The translations under genes were made by a program, and so were the position numbers. The notes under the pieces were generated by a model, which was not told the origin of the DNA, ran no database searches, and saw only the letters and a list, made by a program, of their open reading frames with translations. 64,000 nucleotides of DNA from Streptomyces sp. NBC_00370 (GTDB lineage Bacteria; Actinomycetota; Actinomycetes; Streptomycetales; Streptomycetaceae), in NCBI RefSeq assembly GCF_036084755.1, contig NZ_CP107968.1, forward strand, positions 4,774,001-4,838,000, written 5' to 3'. Each line of letters begins with the position of its first letter. Positions within the stretch are counted from its first letter, which is position 1. This document shows, in pieces, positions 48,243 through 57,108 of this stretch.

Positions 48243-49145
48243 ATGACGATGCCCACCCCATCCACGAACGCGTCCATACAGCTGGCGGACGGTGCTCTCC
48301 CCACGCGTACCGACGACGGCACGGGCGCGCTTCCCTGGATCGAGGATGCGGGGAAGGTCGCGCCGAAGGACGCACGCGAACTGTCGAAGATGTTCTTCGA
48401 CCAGCTGCTGGTCCTCGAAGAAGGCACGCGCGAGCACCAGTACGCGCGCAACACCCTGATCGAGATGAACCAGTCGCTGGTGCGCTTCGCCGCGAGCCGC
48501 TTCCGCAACCGGGGCAGTGGCGACATGGAGGACATTCTCCAGGTCGGTACCATCGGACTGATCAAGGCCATCGACCGGTTCGACCTCTCACGCGAGGTCG
48601 AGTTCACGTCGTTCGCCATCCCGTACATCGTGGGGGAGATCAAGCGGTTCTTCCGTGACACCACCTGGGCCGTCCACGTTCCGCGCAGGCTGCAGGAGTT
48701 GCGCGTCGAGCTGGCCAAGGCGCAGGACCACCTGGGAACCGTCCTCGACCGCAAGCCCTCGGTCGCCGAGCTGGCCGAGCATCTCGACCTGACCGAGGAA
48801 GAGGTCATCGAGGGGATCGTCGCGGCCAACGGCTACACGGCCGGTTCGCTCGACCTCCCGAACGACACGTCGGACGACGGCCAGGTCAACAAGAGCGGCC
48901 GTACGTTCGCCGACACGCTCGGTGGCTGCGACCCCGCCATGGAACTCATCGAGGACTTCCACTCGCTCGCCCCGCTGCTGCACGAGCTGGACGACCGGGA
49001 GCGTGCCATCGTCGAGATGCGCTTCGGTCAGGAAATGACGCAGTCGCAGATCGGCGAGAAGCTCGGCGTTTCGCAGATGCACGTGTCGCGACTGCTGGCT
49101 CGTACGTTGTCGAAGCTGCGTGCGGGACTGCTCGTCGAGGAGTAG
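48243..49145 (+). CDS. SigB/SigF/SigG-family RNA polymerase sigma factor
   Basis: A 300-residue group 3 sigma-70 factor. An N-terminal acidic extension (about 1-40) is followed by region 2 (DILQVGTIGLIKAIDRFDLSREVEFTSFAIPYIVGEIKRFFRD), region 3 (VPRRLQELRVELAKAQ) and region 4 (LDDRERAIVEMRFGQEMTQSQIGEKLGVSQMHVSRLLART, helix-turn-helix). Streptomyces has up to nine such factors for stress, osmotic and sporulation genes, normally controlled by anti-sigma and BldG-like antagonists. No such partner gene lies directly beside it. ATG 48243 (GAGGTAAGGCG upstream), or the second Met two codons on. A classic U-tract terminator follows. Confidence 0.93.
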   Translation: MTMPTPSTNASIQLADGALPTRTDDGTGALPWIEDAGKVAPKDARELSKMFFDQLLVLEEGTREHQYARNTLIEMNQSLVRFAASRFRNRGSGDMEDILQVGTIGLIKAIDRFDLSREVEFTSFAIPYIVGEIKRFFRDTTWAVHVPRRLQELRVELAKAQDHLGTVLDRKPSVAELAEHLDLTEEEVIEGIVAANGYTAGSLDLPNDTSDDGQVNKSGRTFADTLGGCDPAMELIEDFHSLAPLLHELDDRERAIVEMRFGQEMTQSQIGEKLGVSQMHVSRLLARTLSKLRAGLLVEE

Positions 49146-49163
49146 GAGTGAGGCGAACGGAAT

Positions 49164-49196
49164 GCCCGGAGGCGGGAAATGCCTCCGGGCGTTTTT
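49164..49196 (+). terminator. Rho-independent terminator after the sigma gene
   Basis: GCCCGGAGGC (49164-49173), loop GGGAAAT, GCCTCCGGGC (49181-49190), followed by GTTTTTGGTT. A 10-bp perfect stem with U-tract. Confidence 0.92.
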
Positions 49197-49245
49197 GGTT
49201 TTCGGACACCCGAAGGACCCGGGTCGGAAGGACCCGGGCCGGCGG

Positions 49246-49917
49246 TCAGCGGGCTTCCATGTCGGCGAAGAGGCTGGTGTCGAGCCGCGCCAGCAGGTCG
49301 GCCGGGTCCTCGTAGACACCGCCCGCCCCAGCCGATTCGAGCGCGGCGCGCGGAATGCCGCCGGACAGGACGGCGATGCTGCGCACGCCCGCTCGCGCCG
49401 CCGCCTCCATGTCCCAGACGGTGTCCCCGACGAACACCGCACGCTCGGCCGACACGTCGGCCAGCCGCAGGGCCTCCCGCACCGGCTCAGGAGCCGGTTT
49501 GCCCGCGGAGACGTCGTCGGCGCTGGCGGTTCCCGCGATGACGTCGTCCGCGTTGATGGCGCGGCGCAGCGCGGTCAGCTCGGAGCCGCCGGCCGAGGTG
49601 GCGAGCACGATCCGCCAGCCCCGGTCGGACAGGGCCCACAGCAGCTCGGCCGCCGACCGCAGGGCGGGCAGCCGGTCGAAGTACGTCCCGTAGAGGGTGG
49701 AGTGCGCGGCGCTGATGGCGGCGTCCTGGCCGGTGTCCCGCTCGTCACCGAGCAGATGCGCGATGAGGTCGTCGGAGCCGAGCCCGACGGCCCGGTGGAT
49801 GGCGGGCATAGGCACCTGGTGCCCTGCCTGCCGGAACGCCTCCCACCAGGAGGTCACATGAAGGTGATTGGTGTCGACGAGGGTGCCGTCGACGTCGAAC
49901 AGCGCCGCCCGTGTCAT
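49246..49917 (-). CDS. HAD-superfamily hydrolase (phosphoglycolate phosphatase-like)
   Basis: A 223-residue HAD-IA enzyme. Motif I is FDVDGTLVD (residues about 7-15), motif II is VLATSAGG, the conserved Lys is in SAGKPAPEP and motif III is VFVGDTVWDMEAA. A helical cap between motifs I and II places it near phosphoglycolate or beta-phosphoglucomutase enzymes. The substrate is unknown. ATG 49917 starts the family sequence; the frame extends to 50022 without homology. It converges on the sigma-gene terminator. Confidence 0.88.
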   Translation of the reverse strand: MTRAALFDVDGTLVDTNHLHVTSWWEAFRQAGHQVPMPAIHRAVGLGSDDLIAHLLGDERDTGQDAAISAAHSTLYGTYFDRLPALRSAAELLWALSDRGWRIVLATSAGGSELTALRRAINADDVIAGTASADDVSAGKPAPEPVREALRLADVSAERAVFVGDTVWDMEAAARAGVRSIAVLSGGIPRAALESAGAGGVYEDPADLLARLDTSLFADMEAR

Positions 49918-50093
49918 GTCAGTGCCCGCACGTTGTCGCTCCCTGCCGGTTGGGTCTTCGGTCCGTCCGTGTACCCCTCTTCTCAGGGGAGAACCTACGG
50001 TGAGCTGCCCGTACGCACGCATCGAAGCGGTCCGGAAGGGTGACGGGAGCGGGCCGGGGCGGTGCTACGGGCCGACCGGGCCCCGGCGGGCTG

Positions 50094-50318
50094 TCAGCGG
50101 CGGGCCGTGCGTACCGCGACCGCCAGGGTCACCGCCATCGCGACCAGCGACGACACGATTCCGTACACGTTCCCCTCGACGACCCAGAAGATCGTCAGGC
50201 CGCCCAGGACGACGACTCCGCCGAGCGCCGGGTTCTCGAAGACCGCCTCCACCGCGATACGCCAGGAGGCGAGGCAGCGGCGGCCGGCGGCGCGCAACGT
50301 ACGGGAAACGGAATCCAT
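50094..50318 (-). CDS. Small membrane protein, unknown function
   Basis: A 74-residue protein: a basic amphipathic N terminus (RTLRAAGRRCLASWR) and two hydrophobic segments (ALGGVVVLGGLTIFWVV and GIVSSLVAMAVTLAVAV) with a basic end (RTARR). No known domain. ATG 50318 with GGGAGGATGATGGCCGG upstream. It is divergent from the large secreted amidase (98 nt apart) and could share its regulation. Confidence 0.6.
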   Translation of the reverse strand: MDSVSRTLRAAGRRCLASWRIAVEAVFENPALGGVVVLGGLTIFWVVEGNVYGIVSSLVAMAVTLAVAVRTARR

Positions 50319-50416
50319 CCGGCCATCATCCTCCCGTTTCGTCCGCAAGGGCGTTCCAACATCGTTCACCGGCAGGTGCTTTACTCCCAACGACGCCTGG
50401 ACGAGAGGAAATCCCC

Positions 50417-52333
50417 TTGCTGAAGCGAAAGTCAGGACGATTGCTTCCTGCGATCGTCACGAGCGGCGCGCTCGCTGCGAGCTGTCTCGCGCTGCTCCCG
50501 TCCGCCGCCGCGCAGGCGGACGGTGCACAGACCGGCACCGCCGCCGGCAGACAGGCGGACTTCGCCGCCGCCGCAGCCGAGTTCCACGTACCCGTGTCCG
50601 TGCTGCTCGGTGTCGCCTACCAGGAATCGCGCTGGGACGCGCACGCCGGCCAGTACAACACCGGCGGTGGCTACGGCCCGATGAACCTCACCGATGTGAC
50701 GCCGAAGATGCTGGCCGACGGCGCGGCGGGGGCCGCGGGCCGCGCCGACCTCGGCAAGCTCACCGCCGACCCGGCCCTGCACACGCTGCCCGCTGCGGCG
50801 AAGCTCGCCGGCGTTCCCGCCGAGCGGCTCCGCGCGGGCGGCCGGGACAACATCCGCGGCGGCGCGGCGCTGCTCGCCTCGTACGAGAAGGCGCTGACCG
50901 GCACCACGTCCGCCGACCCGGCCGACTGGTACGGCGCCGTCGCCCGCTACAGCCAGTCGCCCGACCGCAAGGCCGCCGCGACCTTCGCCGACCGGGTGTA
51001 CGCCGGGCTCAAGACCGGCGTGCGGCGGCAGACCACCGACGGCCAGCGGATGCGACTGGCCGCCGACCCGTCCGTACGGCCGGCCACCGCGCAGCTGGAC
51101 CGGCTGAAGCTGCGCGCGGCGCCCGCCGCCCCCGCCACCGAGTGCCCGGCGACCGTCGACTGCACGTTCGTCGCCGCCGACCCGTCGAACGGCCAGGTCG
51201 CGAACCGGCCCGCCGACGGCATGGACGTCAAGTACATCGTCATCCATGACACCGAGGGCTCGTACGCCTCGGCCATCGCCACCTTCCAGCAGCCCGGCGG
51301 CTCGTCCGCGCACTACGTCATGCGGGCGTCGGACGGCGCCGTGACCCAGATGGTGCCCACGAAGGACCTGTCCTTCCACGCGGGCAACTACTGGTTCAAC
51401 ATGCATTCCATCGGCATCGAGCACGAGGGCTTCGCCGCGCAGGGTGCCACCTGGTACACGCAGACGCAGTACCAGGCCACCGCCGATCTGGTGAAGTACC
51501 TCGCGGCGCGCTACGGCATCCCGCTCGACCGCGAGCACCTCATCGGCCACGACAACGTGCCGGGCCCGGTGAACAGCTCCGTCGCCGGCATGCACTGGGA
51601 CCCGGGACCGTCCTGGGACTGGTCGCTGTTCATGAGCCTGGTCGGCGCCCCGACCAATGTGCACCGGCCCGGCGTGGGCCCGGTGGGCTCCGTCGTGACG
51701 ATCTCGCCCGCCTTCGCCACCAACAAGCAGACGGTCCGGGTCTGCCCGGCCGAGGACCCCAGCGGCAACACGCCCTCCTGCGTCAACCGGACCCAGCCGG
51801 TGAACTTCCTGCCGGTCCGCACGGCGCCGAGCGCGACGGCGCCGCTCTTCGGCGACCAGGCCCTGCACCCGGGCGGCGCCGCCGGTACGAACGAGATCAA
51901 CGACTGGGGCAGCGTCGTCCAGGACGGCCAGCAGTACGTGGTCGCCGGACGCAGCGTCGACTGGACGGCGATCTGGTTCAGCGGGAAGAAGGTGTGGTTC
52001 TACAACCCGCTCGGCAAGAACACCACGATCGCCACGGGCACGAAGGTGATCAAGGGCGCGGGTACGGCGGCGGTCGACGTCTACGGCTCGGGCTACCCGC
52101 AGCCGGGGGAGTACCCGGCCGGGCTCTCGCCCTCCACGGAGACGCCGCTGACCTCGTACTCGCTGCCCGCCGGGCAGGCGTACGTGGCGACGCAGCAGCC
52201 CGTGAGCACCGACGACTACTTCGCGACCAGCAAGACCCTGGTCGTCGGCGGCGGGAAGATGTACACGATCCAGTTCAACCACCGGGTGGCGCTCGTCAAC
52301 GCGAGCGACGTCACCGTCGGGACCAGGAACTGA
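50417..52333 (+). CDS. Large secreted N-acetylmuramoyl-L-alanine amidase with N-terminal lysozyme-like segment
   Basis: A 638-residue exported cell-wall hydrolase. Sec signal peptide (KRKSGRLLPAIVTSGALAAS, cleavage near ALAAS-AAAQA, residue about 36). Residues about 48-200 resemble a transglycosylase/lysozyme-like fold (PVSVLLGVAYQESRWD with a candidate catalytic Glu). The amidase_2 domain covers about 265-410, with zinc ligands His277 (VIHDTEG) and His393/Asp395 (MHWDPG). A 220-residue C-terminal SH3-like or binding region follows. It cleaves stem peptides from glycan strands during growth, lysis or defence. TTG 50417 after ACGAGAGGAAATCCCC; there is no in-frame ATG or GTG at a sensible place. 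Confidence 0.9.
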   Translation: MLKRKSGRLLPAIVTSGALAASCLALLPSAAAQADGAQTGTAAGRQADFAAAAAEFHVPVSVLLGVAYQESRWDAHAGQYNTGGGYGPMNLTDVTPKMLADGAAGAAGRADLGKLTADPALHTLPAAAKLAGVPAERLRAGGRDNIRGGAALLASYEKALTGTTSADPADWYGAVARYSQSPDRKAAATFADRVYAGLKTGVRRQTTDGQRMRLAADPSVRPATAQLDRLKLRAAPAAPATECPATVDCTFVAADPSNGQVANRPADGMDVKYIVIHDTEGSYASAIATFQQPGGSSAHYVMRASDGAVTQMVPTKDLSFHAGNYWFNMHSIGIEHEGFAAQGATWYTQTQYQATADLVKYLAARYGIPLDREHLIGHDNVPGPVNSSVAGMHWDPGPSWDWSLFMSLVGAPTNVHRPGVGPVGSVVTISPAFATNKQTVRVCPAEDPSGNTPSCVNRTQPVNFLPVRTAPSATAPLFGDQALHPGGAAGTNEINDWGSVVQDGQQYVVAGRSVDWTAIWFSGKKVWFYNPLGKNTTIATGTKVIKGAGTAAVDVYGSGYPQPGEYPAGLSPSTETPLTSYSLPAGQAYVATQQPVSTDDYFATSKTLVVGGGKMYTIQFNHRVALVNASDVTVGTRN

Positions 52334-52352
52334 CCGGCAGGATCTGACGCCC

Positions 52353-52385
52353 GCTCACCACGGTCAGCGCATGACCGTGGTGAGC
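52353..52385. terminator. 14-bp perfect hairpin overlapping the end of the ArsR gene
   Basis: GCTCACCACGGTCA (52353-52366), loop GCGCA, TGACCGTGGTGAGC (52372-52385). It lies between the convergent amidase and ArsR genes. The right arm and loop are codons of the ArsR C terminus and the left arm contains its stop codon, so the coding end doubles as a terminator. Confidence 0.8.
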
Positions 52386-53449
52386 ACGTCGGCCCCCAGG
52401 TTCAGCAGCAGCTCCGCGTGCAGCCGGTGGTACACCATCCGGCCTTCCCGCTGCGAGGTCACCAGACCCACCTCCCGCAGCCGCCGCAGATGCCGCGAGA
52501 CCTGCGGCTCCCCGATGCCCATGCGCCCGGCCAGTTCCGACGTGGTGATCGGCTCGCTCAGCAGATGGCGGCAGAGTTCGAGCCTGGCGGGTTCGGATAT
52601 GGCGGACAGCCGGTCCCGTACCAGCGACTGCGAGACCGAGGGGCGCTGCTCCCAGTCGTCGGCGATGAAGTGCACGACGAGCGGCAGCCCTTCGTCCAGC
52701 TTCAGGATCAGATGCGGCCAGCCGTGCATGGTCGGCACCAGGAAGCAGCCGCGGTCACGGACCTTCCCGCGCGCCGACTGGAGCTTGTCGTACGAGACGC
52801 GCGCCGGCTGCTGGGTCGCCGTCGCGGTCGGGCTGACGGACGCGAGCACCGCGTCGGCGGGTTCGGTACGCAGCTGCTCCCGCACCCGGGCGGCGACATC
52901 GCTCAGCCGGGGGCCGACCCTGCGCCACTCCTCGTCGAAGAACGCCTCGGCGCAGTGCCCGACCGTCTCGACCAGGCCGGTGCGGAACGCCTCCGGGTCG
53001 TCGACCAGGGCGTTCGCCAGCTCACCACGGGAGAAGGAGCGGCGCTCGCACGCCTTCACGAACTCGCGCTGCTCGGTCCTGCCGCTCCGCAGCAGGTTCG
53101 AGCCGGGAAAGACGACACCGCGTATCGCGTTGGCCGCGAGCGGGACGAAGGTCGCCAGGTCGAGGTCGAGCAGGGCGTCCAGCTCGTCGTACAGCTCACG
53201 GCCGAGCGGGCCCCGCAGCGGGAAGAACAGCCGGCAGCGGTAGCGCGCCCACAACGGAGAGTAGTACCGCAGCTCCTGCGTGAGACTCGCGGGCAGCCGC
53301 TCACCGGCCCGCGCCAGCCAGGTGCGGGACTCGGGGTGGTGTTCGGGCTCCGCCAGAACATGCAGGCAGGACAGAAGCTCCGCGAGAGGCGACGTACCCG
53401 CCACCACATCCGAAGCGCCTGCCCCCGCTACGTCGAGCACGACTACCAC
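52364..53449 (-). CDS. ArsR-family transcriptional regulator with large N-terminal domain (DUF5937 type)
   Basis: A 361-residue protein. Residues about 1-270 form a large helical domain of unknown function seen in Streptomyces regulators. Residues about 285-345 are a winged helix: SEPARLELCRHLL, TTSELAGRMGIGEPQVSRHLRRLREVGLV and the wing SQREGRMVYHRL. No metal-binding Cys motif is present, so it is probably not a metal sensor. GTG 53449. It lies just downstream of the ABC/hydrolase operon, separated from it by a strong nested hairpin, so it is likely a separate unit. Confidence 0.85.
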   Translation of the reverse strand: MVVVLDVAGAGASDVVAGTSPLAELLSCLHVLAEPEHHPESRTWLARAGERLPASLTQELRYYSPLWARYRCRLFFPLRGPLGRELYDELDALLDLDLATFVPLAANAIRGVVFPGSNLLRSGRTEQREFVKACERRSFSRGELANALVDDPEAFRTGLVETVGHCAEAFFDEEWRRVGPRLSDVAARVREQLRTEPADAVLASVSPTATATQQPARVSYDKLQSARGKVRDRGCFLVPTMHGWPHLILKLDEGLPLVVHFIADDWEQRPSVSQSLVRDRLSAISEPARLELCRHLLSEPITTSELAGRMGIGEPQVSRHLRRLREVGLVTSQREGRMVYHRLHAELLLNLGADVLTTVMR

Positions 53450-53539
53450 GCGTCAACTGTAGGCGTGCGCCGCGTGTCCTGCCAGGGACCGAGGTCCCGG
53501 CAGAGCACGCGGGACCGGACTACCGCTCCGCCCAGGTCG

Positions 53540-53594
53540 TGTCGTCGAAGCCCCGTCCGGCGCCCTGCGGGCGGACGATGCTCCTTCGACGACA
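53540..53594 (-). terminator. Nested hairpin at the end of the ABC/hydrolase operon
   Basis: TGTCGTCGAAG (53540-53550) pairs with CTTCGACGACA (53584-53594). Inside it, CGTCCG (53554-53559) pairs with CGGACG (53572-53577). It starts 5 nt past the hydrolase stop codon on the minus strand. Confidence 0.8.
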
Positions 53595-53598
53595 CTCC

Positions 53599-55500
53599 CT
53601 AGGCCGGCAGTACGAAGAGCGTCAGCCACGACGGGCTCTCCGGTGCCAGATGGACCCGGTTCGTCGCGACGGCCCTGCGCCGCGACGCTGCCTCGTTCTC
53701 GCCGGTGTTGGGGTTGACGTCGAAGCGGGGGAAGTTGCTCGACGACACGTCCAGCCGGATCCGGTGGCCCGCCTTGAACAGGTTCGCCGTGTCCGGCGCC
53801 GTCACCGTGATCTCGTACACCTCGCCCGGATACAGCGGCTCGGGCTTCTCGTACGAGTTGCGGTAGCGGGCGCGGAGGATGCCGTCCGTCAGATTCATCG
53901 CGTACCCGTTCGGATAGTCCGGGGTCGGCGGATGGACGTCCACGAGCTTGACGGTGAAGTCGGTGTCCGGCGCGTTCGACGACACGGAGAGCCGCACCTC
54001 GACAGGGCCCGCCACCGCCACGTCCGCGGCCAGCGGCTCCGTCTCGAAGGCCAGCACGTCGGGCCTCGAAGCCAGCGGCAGATGCGGCGGCTCGCTGCCG
54101 TAGACCGTGGCGTCGGGCCGCTGGTCGAAGGCGCCGCCGACCATGACGGGCTCGCCCGACGTGATCTGGCCGCCCATGGTCGGCACGGGCCTGGCCGGGT
54201 CGAAGTCGTAGGCGACCTGGGTGTCGATCCCGGCCAGCGGCGCTGCCTCGGTGAGCGCGCCCTGTTCGCGCAGATACAGCCGTACCGGCTTCGTCTCGCG
54301 CGGCGGCCAGGCGTCGGCCACCCGCCAGCCGCCCCCGTGGTCGAGCCGGCCGGTCTCCGTGCGCCGCCCGGTGCCGCCGCCCATCAGGAAGTACTGCACC
54401 CGCGGAAAGTCGTCGCCCGCGTGCTCCCCCAGATGGCGCTCGAACCAGCGCGCCCGGAACTCCAGATAGTCCGGCGCGAGATTCCCGTCCAGCGTCGCGG
54501 CGGCGCCGAAGTCCACGTCGCCCGCGTAGCTGTCGCTGCGCGCGCCGTGCGTCCAGGGGCCCACGACGAGATACGCCGGGCTGGTCTTGCGCTCGCCGAG
54601 CTGCTGGAAGTTCTCCACAGCCGTGCGTACGTACGGGTCGTACCAGCTCACCATGTGCAGGCTCGGTACGTCGGGGAAGTCGTCGTAGAAGCCGCGGCCG
54701 TAGATGCCGAGCTGCTTCCAGAAGCCGTCGAACGGGCCGCGCTCCCACTGGTCGAGCAGATACTCCTCGTACTCCGGCACCGCGCGCAGCGGTGAGACCC
54801 CGCGCCGCCACGGCATGGCCTGGAACCACTCGCGCATGTCCTGCGACTCCAGCGCTGCCAGCGTCACCGGGTCGGCCTGCACCTCGGGGCTCTGGAACGC
54901 GTGCCGGAACGCCCACGTCGCCTGCTTCAGCTCGAAGGCGCCGCCCATCCGGACGCCCGCCTCGTACGCGCTGGCGAAGCCGCCCGAGTCGACGAACATC
55001 GCGGCCAGGTGGCGCGGCGACAGCGAGGCGAGCGCGGTCTGGGCGTGCGCCGAGTACGAGACGCCGGTGGTCGCGACCCGGCCGTCGCACCACGGCTGCC
55101 CGGCCAGCCACTCGACGGTGTCGTACCCGTCGGTGGCCTCGCCGAGGTACTTCACGAACGTGCCCTCGGAGTCGCCCCGGCCGCGGCAGTCCTGCCGTAC
55201 GACGTTGAAGCCGCGGCCGGCGAAGAAGGCCGCCTGGTCCTCGGGCCGGATCGGGCCGCCGTGCGCGTGCAGACCGTCCGAGTAGCGGCGGTCCCTGCGT
55301 CCGTACGGTGTCCGCTCCAGCAGGACCGGAGCCGGGGCCGGCTCCTCGTGCGGGGTGTAGAGGTCGGCGACGAGGACGACGCCGTCGCGCAGCGGGGTGC
55401 GCACCGTACGCCGCCAGACGGAGCCGCCGTCGGGCAGCCGGATCTCCTCACCCGATGTGCCGGTGGTGCCTGTGGTTCCGGTGGTGCCGATCGTCGTCAC
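53599..55500 (-). CDS. CocE/NonD-family hydrolase (X-Pro dipeptidyl-peptidase S15 fold)
   Basis: A 633-residue alpha/beta hydrolase. The nucleophile region is VATTGVSYSAHAQTALA (GxSYxA), preceded by VVRQDCRGRGDSEG, the classic S15 strand with the oxyanion hole. The C-terminal jelly-roll domain (about 400-630, DTDFTVKLVDVHPP) is typical of CocE, glutaryl acylase and PepX. Enzymes of this group cleave esters or peptide-type acyl bonds. The N terminus is a Gly/Thr repeat (TTGTTGTTGT). No signal peptide. GTG 55500 overlaps the TGA of the binding-protein gene, making it the last gene of the ABC operon: imported compound in, hydrolysis inside. Confidence 0.9.
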   Translation of the reverse strand: MTTIGTTGTTGTTGTSGEEIRLPDGGSVWRRTVRTPLRDGVVLVADLYTPHEEPAPAPVLLERTPYGRRDRRYSDGLHAHGGPIRPEDQAAFFAGRGFNVVRQDCRGRGDSEGTFVKYLGEATDGYDTVEWLAGQPWCDGRVATTGVSYSAHAQTALASLSPRHLAAMFVDSGGFASAYEAGVRMGGAFELKQATWAFRHAFQSPEVQADPVTLAALESQDMREWFQAMPWRRGVSPLRAVPEYEEYLLDQWERGPFDGFWKQLGIYGRGFYDDFPDVPSLHMVSWYDPYVRTAVENFQQLGERKTSPAYLVVGPWTHGARSDSYAGDVDFGAAATLDGNLAPDYLEFRARWFERHLGEHAGDDFPRVQYFLMGGGTGRRTETGRLDHGGGWRVADAWPPRETKPVRLYLREQGALTEAAPLAGIDTQVAYDFDPARPVPTMGGQITSGEPVMVGGAFDQRPDATVYGSEPPHLPLASRPDVLAFETEPLAADVAVAGPVEVRLSVSSNAPDTDFTVKLVDVHPPTPDYPNGYAMNLTDGILRARYRNSYEKPEPLYPGEVYEITVTAPDTANLFKAGHRIRLDVSSSNFPRFDVNPNTGENEAASRRRAVATNRVHLAPESPSWLTLFVLPA

Positions 55501-56333
55501 TTATTGACCTGCTTCGCCAGACCGGGCCAGATCTTGATCAGCTCGGGGGCCGGCGCCTCGGTGAACCACTTGTCGTAGATCTTCATGAACGTGCCGTCTT
55601 CGACCATCTTCGACAGCTGCGCGTCGGTGGCCTTCTGCAGCTTGGTGTTCGACTTCGGGACGGCCATCGCCGTCGCGTGGTCCACCGGCGCCGAGACGGC
55701 GACGCGGAGGTTCTTGTACTGCTTGCGGTACGCGTCCGAGTCGGGACCGCCGACGACGAACGCGTCCAGGCCGCCGGAGAGCAGCTTGGAGACGGCCGAG
55801 GGCTGCGTCTGGAAGCTGCTGAGCTTGGCACCGGGCATCTTCGACTTCACGAAGTCCTGCTGCACGGAGCCCGTGACGGCGCCGACGTCCTTGCCCTTGA
55901 ACGCGTCGAGGGCCGTCGCCTTGTCGTCGAGGCGGGTCAGCACGTCGGTGGTGGACCAGTACAGGCCCTTGGTGAAGGCCACCGACTTCTGCCGCTCGGC
56001 CGTGACACCGAGCCCGGAGGCGGCCAGGTCGTACTGGCCCGAGGTCAGCCCCTGGAGGGCGCCGGGCACGGTGCTCGCCTTGTAGGTGACCTTGACGTCG
56101 AGGCGCTTGGCGACCTCGTCCGTGATGTCGACGATGAAGCCGACGGGCTTGCCGCTCTTGGTGGCGCTGGCGAACGGCGGCTGGTCGGTGGAGACCGCCG
56201 CCGTGATGGTGCCCGACTGGTGCAGACCGTACTTGTCGCCGGCCGACGAGTCGCCGCCGCCGCAGGCTGCGAGCAGGAGGACGGCCGAAGCGACGGCTCC
56301 GGTGGCTGTTGCCTTCATGGCGAGATTTCTCAT
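55497..56333 (-). CDS. Polar amino-acid-type ABC transporter substrate-binding lipoprotein
   Basis: A 278-residue type-3 extracellular solute-binding lipoprotein. Signal peptide with lipobox LAAC. The mature protein contains ITAAVSTDQPPFASAT and GKPVGFIVDITDEVAKRLDVKV, the usual start of the fold, and ends in VEDGTFMKIYDKWF. Ligands of this family are amino acids, opines or related small zwitterions. I prefer ATG 56333 (AGGACCCAGTGCC upstream) over 56363. It lies between the ATPase gene (40 nt upstream) and the CocE hydrolase (GTGA overlap). Confidence 0.88.
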   Translation of the reverse strand: MRNLAMKATATGAVASAVLLLAACGGGDSSAGDKYGLHQSGTITAAVSTDQPPFASATKSGKPVGFIVDITDEVAKRLDVKVTYKASTVPGALQGLTSGQYDLAASGLGVTAERQKSVAFTKGLYWSTTDVLTRLDDKATALDAFKGKDVGAVTGSVQQDFVKSKMPGAKLSSFQTQPSAVSKLLSGGLDAFVVGGPDSDAYRKQYKNLRVAVSAPVDHATAMAVPKSNTKLQKATDAQLSKMVEDGTFMKIYDKWFTEAPAPELIKIWPGLAKQVNK

Positions 56334-56373
56334 GGCACTGGGTCCTGTCTGTGCTGTGATCATCGGATGGTGT

Positions 56374-57108
56374 TCAGAGGACCTGGGACAGGAACGCGCG
56401 CAGCCGGGGGCTCGACGGGTTCTCCAGCAGGTCCTGGGCCGTGCCCTGCTCGGCGATCCGGCCCTCGTCCATGAAGATCACCCGGTCGGCGACCTCGCGG
56501 GCGAAGCCCATCTCGTGGGTGACGACGACCATGGTCATTCCGGACGTGGCCAGCTCGCGCATCACGTCGAGCACGCCCTTGACCAGCTCGGGGTCGAGCG
56601 CGGAGGTCGCCTCGTCGAAGAGCATCACCTCGGGCCGCATGACCAGCGCGCGGGCGATCGCCACCCGCTGCTGCTGCCCGCCGGACAGATTGGCCGGCCT
56701 GCTGTCGGCGAGATGGCCGAGGCCGAGCCTGCCCAGCTGGGTGCGGGCCCGCTCCTCGGCGTCCTCGCGCTTCATCTTCCGTACGTTGCGCAGGGCGGCC
56801 GTCAGGTTGCCGAGCACGGTCAGGTGCGGGAAGAGGTTGAAGTGCTGGAACACCATGCCGATCCGGGCGCGCAGCTCGTCGACGTTCACTCCGGGGTCCG
56901 TGAGGGGCACCCCCGACACGACGACCGAGCCGCTGGACGGCTGCTCCAGCAGGTTGAGGCACTTGAGCACGGTCGACTTGCCCGACCCGGAGGGGCCGAT
57001 GACACAGACCACCTCGCGGGGCGCGACGTCGAAGCTCACCCCGCGCAGGATCTCGTTCGAGCCGTAGGACTTGTGGAGGTCCTTGACGCTGATGACGGGC
57101 TCGCTCAT
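56374..57108 (-). CDS. Amino-acid ABC transporter ATP-binding protein (GlnQ-like)
   Basis: A 244-residue ATPase. Walker A GPSGSGKST (Gly38-Thr46), Q loop MVFQHFNLFPHLTV, signature NLSGGQQQRVAIARAL, Walker B VMLFDEATSALDP and switch His in VTHEMGFA. All motifs are intact. ATG 57108 is inside an ATGA overlap with the permease stop. It energises import with the permease and the binding protein. Confidence 0.94.
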   Translation of the reverse strand: MSEPVISVKDLHKSYGSNEILRGVSFDVAPREVVCVIGPSGSGKSTVLKCLNLLEQPSSGSVVVSGVPLTDPGVNVDELRARIGMVFQHFNLFPHLTVLGNLTAALRNVRKMKREDAEERARTQLGRLGLGHLADSRPANLSGGQQQRVAIARALVMRPEVMLFDEATSALDPELVKGVLDVMRELATSGMTMVVVTHEMGFAREVADRVIFMDEGRIAEQGTAQDLLENPSSPRLRAFLSQVL

